Source of the DNA: Bacteroidales bacterium
GTDB taxonomy: Bacteria; Bacteroidota; Bacteroidia; Bacteroidales; UBA3663
Direction: 5' to 3'
Length of the DNA: 5,092 nt
Assembly: GCA_017632695.1 (NCBI GenBank)
Contig: JAGBQS010000072.1
Location: forward strand, 1 to 5,092
Positions 1 to 5,092 of this stretch are shown in pieces (positions within the stretch are counted from its first letter, which is position 1; each line of letters opens with the position of its first letter). A program made the translations under genes and the position numbers. Below the pieces are notes generated by a model that saw nothing but the letters and a program-made list of their open reading frames with translations, did no database searches and was not told where the DNA came from.

Positions 1-39
1 CTTAGGGGCGTGGAAAGCGCTGAGCTGATGCTAAACGCA
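1..39. other. GC-richer stretch, possibly the tail of a neighbouring gene
   Basis: This stretch is clearly richer in G and C than the 220 bases that follow, which suggests that it was coding. On the plus strand one frame is open from base 1 to a TAG at 46-48 (LRGVESAELMLNASY), and a second frame ends at a TGA at 26-28 (LGAWKALS). Either could be the last residues of a convergent plus-strand gene. The piece is too short to recognise a family. There is no ATG on the minus strand here, so a minus-strand gene start is not supported. Treat this as a hint only. Confidence 0.2.
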
Positions 40-74
40 AGTTATTAGTTATTAGTTACTAGTTATTAGTTATT
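40..74. repeat. Five tandem heptamers (AGTTATT)
   Basis: Five back-to-back copies of the 7-mer AGTTATT occupy this stretch. Four are exact, and the third (54-60) is AGTTACT. It starts directly after the GC-richer segment at 1-39. The repeat has stop codons in every frame on both strands, so it is not coding. The array has the same period and a similar composition (one G, no C per unit on the plus strand) as the arrays near 223-265 and at 3622-3687, although the unit differs. Function unknown. Confidence 0.85.
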
Positions 75-119
75 AACCCCCTGTACTGTGTAATTCGTAA
101 TTAAAATATAGTCAACTCG

Positions 120-149
120 TAAATAGCTTAAATAGTAAATAAAAATAAC
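120..149. repeat. Short degenerate TAAATAG heptamers
   Basis: TAAATAG occurs at 120-126 and 129-135, followed in register by TAAATAA (136-142) and AAATAAC (143-149). The same unit, in a rotated register, makes up the array at 223-265. This is probably a decayed part of the same repeat tract. No gene, hairpin terminator or promoter is visible in the surrounding bases 75-173. Confidence 0.5.
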
Positions 150-173
150 CAGGTACTAAATGAATAGTTCCTG

Positions 174-265
174 TTAATCCTTAACCATGAATCATGAACC
201 TTAAACTATCAACTATAAACTTAAATAATAAATGGTAAATAGTAAATAGTCAAATAGTAAATATC
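174..265. repeat. Long degenerate heptamer tract ending at a stop codon
   Basis: A 7-nt register can be followed from 174 to 250 and, after one extra C at 251, on to 265. The left part (174-222) is seven units of the form TNAAYYN, for example TTAACCA, TGAATCA, TGAACCT and TAAACTA. The right part is AAATAAT, AAATGGT, AAATAGT, AAATAGT, then AAATAGT (252-258) and AAATATC (259-265). The last unit overlaps the TGA stop (264-266) of the dehydratase gene. In the transcribed sense the right-hand unit reads ACTATTT, which has no stop in any frame, whereas the other strand is full of stops. I see no transcription terminator in this region. Function unknown. Confidence 0.7.
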
Positions 266-2222
266 AAGCCTTGTCTAAGACCTCATAAACCGAATTGTTG
301 CTCTTATACTCCGGCACAATCCGCTTCATGATGCGTACGGTTTCCATGTTGTCAAAGTGAGAGGCGACCTCAACCAGGTCTTCAATTTCCTGTTCAGCCT
401 TCTCGTAGTCATATTCGCGGACGCTGGCAATGCGGATCTTCTCGTGGAACGAAGGCTTCGTGCCCTCCAGTTCGTTCAGAACCTCCTCGTACAGTTTCTC
501 GCCTTCACGCAGGCCGGTAAACTTGATCTCCACATTCTTGGCACCCGACAGAGCAATCATTCGCTTGGCCAGATCGGCAATCTTAACCGGATCACCCATA
601 TCGAACACAAAGATCTCACCGCCATTACCCTTGGTACCGGCTTCGAGCACCAGTTTGCAGGCTTCCGGAATCAGCATGAAGAAGCGCACAATGCGCTCGT
701 CGGTAACCGTAACCGGACCGCCACGCTTAATCTGTTCCTTAAACAGCGGAATAACCGAACCGTTGCTGCCCAGCACATTACCGAAACGGGTAGTAACAAA
801 CTGCGTATAATCCTTCTTGCCGGCAGCTTCGGCCTCCAGCTTCTGTTTGCGGTTCAGGCTCTGCACGTAAATCTCGCAGATACGCTTGGAGCAGCCCATC
901 ACGTTGGTCGGGTTCACCGCCTTATCGGTCGAGATCATCACAAACTTCTTCACACCGTACTTCACGCTCAGGTCGGCAATCACCTTGGTACCGTACACAT
1001 TGTTCTTAACGGCCTCGCTCGGGTTGTTCTCCATCATCGGCACGTGCTTGTAGGCAGCGGCATGGAAGACGTACTCAGGCTGGAAGGTCTCAAAGATGTG
1101 CTCCATGCGGCTCTGGTTGCTGATGCTGGTCACCACCACCTCGCTCGGCACATCCGGATAATTGTGAGCCATCATCAGCAGGATGTCGTGCTGCGGAGTC
1201 TCGGCCTGATCCACAAGCATCATCTTGGCGGGCTTGAAGGCAGCCACCTGGCGCACCATTTCGGAACCGATGGAACCGGCACTACCGGTAATCAGCACTC
1301 TTCTGCCCGAAAGCAGTTTGCCTACCGACTCCATATCCACCTTGATTTCCTGACGGGGCAGCAGTTCTTCAACCTCCACCTCGTGCAACTGCATATTCTC
1401 CACCTCATCATCACTCAGTTCGCCGTTCTTGACGCTTGCCTCACGGGCGTCCTGGCTCATGTAGATCTTACAGCCGGCATTGATGAATATATCCTGAATC
1501 TTCTGGTTTTCACGGAATTCATTCACCCTCAGCGGGCTTACCAGAACGGCCTCAATCTGTTCCTTTTCGATGACGGCAGCAATATCGTCCTCCAGCGTAT
1601 AAACCTTCACACCCATCAGACGCATGTTTTTGATCCGATGGTTGTGCGTAATAAAGCCGTGAAGTTCAAACTGAACCGGATTCTGCATACGGATGGCCTT
1701 GGCCATACCCACACCGCCGGTCAGCGCTCCGTAAATAAGGGCACGCTTGGCAGCCTTCTTCGAACCCATGTTATCGAACAGCATCTTGACGGTAATGCGG
1801 ATGCCCCACATCAGCAGGGTGGCAATAGCCAGAGCTGCCACCATTTCGAGCGGACTGAGGGCGCTCAGTGCCGTGACGCCGAAGCCTTGGAAAGCCAGCA
1901 GGCAGATAATCGAAATCATCAGGGTTACAACATTGGCATTGGCCACCTTCATCAGGTCCACAAAGCTGCTGTAACGGACCACGCCCGAGTAGGTCTTGAA
2001 GATACGGGCACCCACCCAGCTCAATGCTGAAAAGAACAGGGCAGTATAGAACAGCGCAAAACGGTTCTCGTAAGTAGTCGAAGTCCGGTTGCTTACCCAA
2101 TAGGCAAACAGGTAGGATAAAAAGACAACTATCGTGTCAAGTAATAAAATGCACCAGTAAGGGAGTACGTTTTTATTGAAATACCAGCCAAATGTCTTTT
2201 GCAATGATTCATTCCACTTCAT
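264..2222 (-). CDS. Membrane-anchored nucleotide-sugar 4,6-dehydratase (WbpM/PglF/CapD family)
   Basis: Probable inner-membrane enzyme of 652 residues that turns a UDP-N-acetylhexosamine (most likely UDP-GlcNAc) into its 4-keto-6-deoxy form, the first step towards sugars such as QuiNAc, FucNAc or bacillosamine. Four hydrophobic segments lie at about 20-42, 54-76, 92-118 and 122-146, followed by a Rossmann-like regulatory domain (about 155-290) and the catalytic short-chain dehydrogenase domain (about 305-600). The NAD(P)-binding loop is TGSAGSIGS (312-320). The active-site segment is STDKAVNPTNVMGCSK (431-446), with Met442-x3-Lys446 in place of the usual Tyr-x3-Lys; this is the mark of the long WbpM/PglF subgroup. 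RFGNVLGSNGSVIPLF (479-494) is also typical. Length fits the family. The ATG at 2220-2222 precedes the first membrane segment and lies about 30 nt below a good promoter; no Shine-Dalgarno is visible. The exact substrate and sugar product are inferred. It could instead be annotated as a CapD-like epimerase. Confidence 0.92.
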   Translation of the reverse strand: MKWNESLQKTFGWYFNKNVLPYWCILLLDTIVVFLSYLFAYWVSNRTSTTYENRFALFYTALFFSALSWVGARIFKTYSGVVRYSSFVDLMKVANANVVTLMISIICLLAFQGFGVTALSALSPLEMVAALAIATLLMWGIRITVKMLFDNMGSKKAAKRALIYGALTGGVGMAKAIRMQNPVQFELHGFITHNHRIKNMRLMGVKVYTLEDDIAAVIEKEQIEAVLVSPLRVNEFRENQKIQDIFINAGCKIYMSQDAREASVKNGELSDDEVENMQLHEVEVEELLPRQEIKVDMESVGKLLSGRRVLITGSAGSIGSEMVRQVAAFKPAKMMLVDQAETPQHDILLMMAHNYPDVPSEVVVTSISNQSRMEHIFETFQPEYVFHAAAYKHVPMMENNPSEAVKNNVYGTKVIADLSVKYGVKKFVMISTDKAVNPTNVMGCSKRICEIYVQSLNRKQKLEAEAAGKKDYTQFVTTRFGNVLGSNGSVIPLFKEQIKRGGPVTVTDERIVRFFMLIPEACKLVLEAGTKGNGGEIFVFDMGDPVKIADLAKRMIALSGAKNVEIKFTGLREGEKLYEEVLNELEGTKPSFHEKIRIASVREYDYEKAEQEIEDLVEVASHFDNMETVRIMKRIVPEYKSNNSVYEVLDKA

Positions 2223-2259
2223 ACTTAGATCGAATTATGAGAATTGAAGTTTTAGCGTG

Positions 2260-2290
2260 CAAAAGTATTAATATTTTATGAAATTACAAA
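2260..2290 (-). promoter_or_regulatory. Bacteroides-type promoter for the dehydratase gene
   Basis: On the minus strand, TTTG (2287-2290) is followed after exactly 19 nt by TACTTTTG (2260-2267). This matches the Bacteroides primary sigma-factor consensus, a -33 TTTG and a -7 TAnnTTTG with 19-21 nt between. Transcription would begin near 2252-2256, giving a leader of about 30 nt before the ATG at 2222. The dehydratase gene can therefore be transcribed independently of the heptose genes upstream. The match is by eye, but it is complete at every fixed position. Confidence 0.8.
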
Positions 2291-2337
2291 GTATTCCGCC
2301 AACTTTTCAACAAAAATTAACTATTATGATTCAAAAA

Positions 2338-3633
2338 TCACAATGTGGAAACCAAATATAACAATCCGTTCGCTTTATTTGTCGGTATCAGCAAACTGTC
2401 CCGGCAACCGGCATTACGTCCTGCTTCCACATCACGTTCACTGTCGCCGATCATGTAGGATTGTGCCAGATCGATATTGAAATCCTGTGCCGCCTGCAGC
2501 AGCAACCCCGGCTTGGGTTTCCGGCAGTCACAGTCGAATTTATATTCCGGCCTTTCACCGGCAAAGCCCTTGTCCGGATGATGCGGACAGATGTAGATGC
2601 CGTCAATATAGGCGCCCTCCTTGCCAAGCAGCGTTTCCATCTTCCTGTGTATCTCATGGAGTTCCTCCCATGTCACTTCACCACGGGCAATGACAGGCTG
2701 ATTGGTCACAACAATGGCCAGATAACCGCTCTGGTTAATCTTTCTGATGGCTTCCGATACGCCCTCAATCAGTTCAAAATCGTCAATATTGCGAAGGAAG
2801 CCCACGTATTTATTGATCGTACCGTCACGATCCAGGAAGATAGCCTTCTGCCTGTTTTGCAGATTCTTTGCCTGAACCACACCGTTCTGATAATCCGCTT
2901 CAACCTGATGAAAGCGTTCCGGCGTACCCATGTCCTTCACATATTCCGGACTGTCATAACAGAACATCTTTCCCGTTCCGCACAACGGTTTGAGGATCTG
3001 CCGGTCCAGATCCACCTTCCCCTTGGGATAACCTGTCGATGGGTCAATCTCCAGATTCTTCAGGCTCAGTTCAAGTACCTTCGGGTCGATCACATGGAGC
3101 CCCGCATTCACCCGGTTGTTGTACCATTGCGGACGTTCGTCTTCCTTGCTCAGCCATTTCTCAACCTTTCCGTCATTGCCGGCAATAATCAATCCGCTGT
3201 CATACGGATGGGAATTGGGGTGCGTGAACAGCGTAACCAGACCTCCATGCTCATTATGATAGCTAAGCATCCGGTTGAAATCCACATCGAAGGCCGCATC
3301 GGCATTCAGGAGGAAGAAAGGCTCCTCGCCCATCTTCTCCTTCAACCGGAACAAAGCACCTGCATTCCCCAGAGGTGTTTCCTCTACGAAATACTCAATC
3401 CTTACACCCAACCGGCTGCCTTCGCCAAAATAAGCGATAATCTTATCTGCCAGATAGCCGACAGTCAGGACAATCTCCTTGAATCCTTGAGCCGCCAGCG
3501 ACCTGATCTCTCTTTCAAGTATAGGCATCCCGTCCACTGGAATCAGCGGTTTCGGGATATCCGGGAAAAGTTCAGCAATGCGGGTCCCTCTACCTCCCGC
3601 CATAATCACGACCTTCACTTGGGTAATTGACAA
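2338..3633 (-). CDS. hddC-gmhB: HddC-GmhB fusion: heptose-1-P guanylyltransferase / heptose-1,7-bisP 7-phosphatase
   Basis: Bifunctional cytoplasmic enzyme of about 430 residues for the last two steps of GDP-D-glycero-alpha-D-manno-heptose synthesis. The N-terminal nucleotidyltransferase (about 7-250) has the loop MAGGRGTRI (11-19), PKPL (27-30), ETPLGNAGAL (85-94) and the metal-binding Asp112 in LLNAD. The C-terminal HAD phosphatase (about 263-420) has DRDGT (268-272; Asp268 nucleophile, Asp270 acid/base), VVTNQ (308-312), CRKPKPG (370-376) and GDSERD (396-401). Cys349, His351, Cys368 and Cys370 form the GmhB zinc site. All key residues are present in both halves. The phosphatase acts before the transferase, so the domain order is opposite to the reaction order. 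The start is uncertain: no in-frame ATG lies between the gmhA stop and Met11, which is inside the first motif. The given start is a TTG (3631-3633) within a repeat; a GTG (3616-3618) giving VKVVIMAGG fits the usual family N-terminus at least as well. Confidence 0.93.
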   Translation of the reverse strand: MSITQVKVVIMAGGRGTRIAELFPDIPKPLIPVDGMPILEREIRSLAAQGFKEIVLTVGYLADKIIAYFGEGSRLGVRIEYFVEETPLGNAGALFRLKEKMGEEPFFLLNADAAFDVDFNRMLSYHNEHGGLVTLFTHPNSHPYDSGLIIAGNDGKVEKWLSKEDERPQWYNNRVNAGLHVIDPKVLELSLKNLEIDPSTGYPKGKVDLDRQILKPLCGTGKMFCYDSPEYVKDMGTPERFHQVEADYQNGVVQAKNLQNRQKAIFLDRDGTINKYVGFLRNIDDFELIEGVSEAIRKINQSGYLAIVVTNQPVIARGEVTWEELHEIHRKMETLLGKEGAYIDGIYICPHHPDKGFAGERPEYKFDCDCRKPKPGLLLQAAQDFNIDLAQSYMIGDSERDVEAGRNAGCRDSLLIPTNKANGLLYLVSTL

Positions 3634-3687
3634 TTGATAATTGATAATTTTAACTAATTGATAATTGATAGTTGATAATTGATAATT
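3622..3687. repeat. Heptamer array (GATAATT) filling the gmhA-hddC spacer
   Basis: Nine 7-mers and one 3-nt interruption (TTA, 3650-3652) fill this 66-nt stretch. Five units are exactly GATAATT (from 3636, 3643, 3660, 3674 and 3681) and four are variants (GGTAATT, GACAATT, ACTAATT, GATAGTT). It begins inside the 5' end of the hddC-gmhB frame and ends at the base next to the gmhA stop codon (3688-3690). In the sense of transcription the unit is AATTATC, which contains no stop in any frame, so the spacer translates as NYQLSTINYQLVKIINYQL in the shared frame of the two genes. The other strand has stops in all frames. The transcript here would be nearly G-free and therefore weakly structured. Function unknown. 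Confidence 0.9.
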
Positions 3688-4326
3688 TCAATTAGAACCG
3701 AAGAACTTGTTTTCAAGCATCATGCAGAGGCAATGATAAACAGGAAGATGATACTCTTGTATTTTGTAAGTTTCCGTTTCAGGAACACGTATGCAAACAT
3801 CCGCAAACTTCATCAGGCGGTTCTCTTTGGCACCTGTGAGGCCGATCACCTTCAGACCTTTGGCTTTTGCATTCACAGCCGCATAGAGCACGTTCTTGCT
3901 GTTGCCCGAAGTGGAAATACCCAGGAAGATGTCGCCCGGTTTACCGTAGCCGTTCACCTGCTGTGCAAAGATCAGGTCTGCATTCGCATCGTTCATAAAA
4001 GCAGTAGTGAGCGACGAATGTCCCGTCAGGCAGATGGCAGGCAAAGCCCCCTGCAGATTGTCGGCCAGAACCTGTCCCAGTTCCGGGTCCACGGCCTTCA
4101 GCGCCGCAGCCTGGTCGCCATACACCTTGCGCTTCAGCTTAAACTCCTTCATCAGCTCGCCCACAATGTGCTCCGAGTCCGAAGCCGAGCCGCCATTACC
4201 GCACACCAGCAGCTTCCGACCGTTGCTGTAAGCCGTTTCCAGCAGCTGGTACGCTTTTTTAATATCCTCACGGCATACCAGCAGTTGTGGATAGCGCTCC
4301 ACCAGGAGGTTCAATTGTTCTTCCAT
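3688..4326 (-). CDS. gmhA: Sedoheptulose-7-phosphate isomerase
   Basis: Cytoplasmic isomerase of 212 residues that converts sedoheptulose-7-phosphate to D-glycero-D-manno-heptose-7-phosphate, the entry step of heptose nucleotide synthesis. It is one SIS domain with the sugar-phosphate loop CGNGGSASDSEH (42-53) and the serine-rich ISTSGNS (137-143). His53 and Glu57, and Gln190 and His198 in QEYHLPVYH, align by spacing with His61, Glu65, Gln172 and His180 of E. coli GmhA, the zinc-binding and catalytic positions, so the enzyme looks active. Length is normal for the family. The ATG (4324-4326) follows the upstream kinase stop by 6 nt, so the two genes are surely cotranscribed and probably translationally coupled; there is no clear Shine-Dalgarno. 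A DiaA-like SIS protein is the main alternative, but the neighbouring hddA and hddC favour GmhA. Confidence 0.95.
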   Translation of the reverse strand: MEEQLNLLVERYPQLLVCREDIKKAYQLLETAYSNGRKLLVCGNGGSASDSEHIVGELMKEFKLKRKVYGDQAAALKAVDPELGQVLADNLQGALPAICLTGHSSLTTAFMNDANADLIFAQQVNGYGKPGDIFLGISTSGNSKNVLYAAVNAKAKGLKVIGLTGAKENRLMKFADVCIRVPETETYKIQEYHLPVYHCLCMMLENKFFGSN

Positions 4327-4332
4327 GCTACA

Positions 4333-5092
4333 TCAGTATTTCAGTTTTTCCACACAGTCCGTATCATAAATCTTCCAGCCATGGGCACCTCCGTCGGTAA
4401 AGTTAAAGTGCATCGTAAAGCCGTTCAGACGGCTCAGGGCATCGGTAACTGCCTTCTTCCGGGCAGGATTCACCACAAACATGATGAAACCGCCGCCACC
4501 GGCACCGCTCACCTTGCCGGCCAGGGCACCGGCTTTCAGGGCCACCTCAAAAGCCTCTTCAATCACAGGGTTGGTAATGGCACCTGCCATCTTCTTCTTG
4601 TCCTCCCATCCCTGACCCAGAATGCGGGCAAACTCCTTCATGTCGCCTTTCAGGACTGCCAGTTTCATATCCACGGCACTCTGCTTGATGCGATGCATCG
4701 CCTCGATGGACCGGGTGTTTCCGGAACTGGTGTTCTTCTTCTGTTCGTCGATGATGGCGGCCGAACTGCGTGAACGTCCGGTAAAATAGAGCACAATGCT
4801 TGCCTCCAGTTCGTCGATGATCCATCGTTTCACCTTCAGCGGGTTCACAATCACCATATCGTCCTTCAGGAATTCCATATAGTTAAACCCGCCGAAAGTG
4901 GCAGCATACTGATCCTGCTTGCCGCCCGACAACTGCAGGTCCTTCCGCTCAATCTCGTAGGCAAGGCGGGCAATCTCATAATCGCCCAAGGGCAGGCTGT
5001 ACCATTCCACAAACGCCTTCAGGATTGCCACCACCATGGTCGACGAAGTGCCCAGACCTGAACCCGCAGGAGCATCGTTGTAGGTAGTTATC
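4333..5092 (-). CDS. hddA: D-glycero-alpha-D-manno-heptose-7-phosphate 1-kinase, 5' part outside window
   Basis: GHMP-family kinase that phosphorylates heptose-7-phosphate at C1 to give the alpha-1,7-bisphosphate. 252 C-terminal residues are visible; the frame stays open to the right edge, so roughly the first 90-100 residues are missing if length is typical (about 340-350). Counting from the first complete codon (5089-5091), the ATP-binding GHMP motif PAGSGLGTSS is at 8-17, the family-specific GGKQDQYAATFGG at 56-68 (Asp60 is the likely catalytic base), and the C-terminal motif KVSGAGGGGF at 193-202. The ATG at 5035-5037 lies just after the GHMP motif and is an internal methionine, not the start. 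The TGA at 4333-4335 is 6 nt before gmhA. HddA rather than another GHMP kinase is supported by GGKQDQ and by adjacent gmhA and hddC-gmhB. Confidence 0.93.
   Translation of the reverse strand, partial: ITTYNDAPAGSGLGTSSTMVVAILKAFVEWYSLPLGDYEIARLAYEIERKDLQLSGGKQDQYAATFGGFNYMEFLKDDMVIVNPLKVKRWIIDELEASIVLYFTGRSRSSAAIIDEQKKNTSSGNTRSIEAMHRIKQSAVDMKLAVLKGDMKEFARILGQGWEDKKKMAGAITNPVIEEAFEVALKAGALAGKVSGAGGGGFIMFVVNPARKKAVTDALSRLNGFTMHFNFTDGGAHGWKIYDTDCVEKLKY

Noticed and set aside
91..185. Small hairpins TAATT-CGT-AATTA (91-103) and GTTAA-TCC-TTAAC (173-185) as terminators
   Set aside because: Stems are only 5 bp and AT-rich, and neither is followed by a run of T in the direction of transcription. 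They are likely by-products of the repeats.
357..2030. 557-codon open frame on the plus strand opposite the dehydratase gene
   Set aside because: It is the antisense shadow of a well-supported gene. The translation is rich in His, Leu and Gln and has no recognisable motif. The same holds for the long plus-strand frames at 2461-3630 and 3679-4773.
2230..2334. Invertible promoter, as found at many Bacteroides capsule loci
   Set aside because: Only a weak imperfect inverted repeat (about 12 of 18 positions, 2230-2247 against 2317-2334) flanks the promoter. It is AT-rich and does not resemble the known invertase sites, so chance is the better explanation.
3601..3603. ATG as the start of hddC-gmhB
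   Set aside because: It would remove the first beta strand (KVVI) before the AGGRGTR loop, so the protein would probably not fold or bind nucleotide.
3622..3687. CRISPR array
   Set aside because: Units are 7 nt long with no unique spacers and no cas genes nearby.
5035..5037. ATG as the start of the kinase gene
   Set aside because: The frame is open upstream to the window edge and encodes the essential GHMP motif PAGSGLGTSS just before this Met, so the true start lies outside the window.

Overview
The window reads as chromosomal DNA of a Bacteroidales bacterium (Bacteroides/Phocaeicola type), from a cell-surface polysaccharide locus. Three things suggest this. A promoter at 2260-2290 matches the Bacteroides form TTTG-N19-TAnnTTTG. 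No gene has a clear Shine-Dalgarno sequence. The guanylyltransferase and phosphatase of the GDP-heptose pathway are fused in one protein, which I recall as common in this group. The assignment rests on pattern recognition, not on a database search.

All four genes lie on the minus strand, so transcription runs from high to low coordinates. From the right edge: a 5'-truncated heptose-7-phosphate kinase (hddA, 4333 to beyond 5092); 6 nt later sedoheptulose-7-phosphate isomerase (gmhA, 3688-4326); then, across a 54-nt heptamer-repeat spacer, an HddC-GmhB fusion (2338-3633). Together they supply the complete route sedoheptulose-7-P -> D-glycero-D-manno-heptose-7-P -> 1,7-bisphosphate -> 1-phosphate -> GDP-D-glycero-alpha-D-manno-heptose. 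After a 115-nt gap with its own predicted promoter comes a 652-residue membrane-anchored nucleotide-sugar 4,6-dehydratase of the WbpM/PglF/CapD type (264-2222), which would make a 6-deoxy-4-keto-hexosamine nucleotide precursor. No glycosyltransferase, flippase or polymerase lies in the window, so the final glycan (capsule, LPS O-chain or protein glycan) cannot be named.

The left end (1-263) is non-coding and AT-rich apart from a more GC-rich stretch at about 1-39, which may be the tail of a neighbouring gene. It contains several short arrays with a 7-nt period. A third array of the same kind fills the gmhA-hddC spacer. The heptamers differ in sequence between arrays but share period and composition. 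Two arrays abut stop codons, and one runs into the 5' end of hddC, leaving that gene without a usable ATG start. These arrays are the least explained feature here. The protein-coding content is a known pathway, and I see no clearly new biological system.
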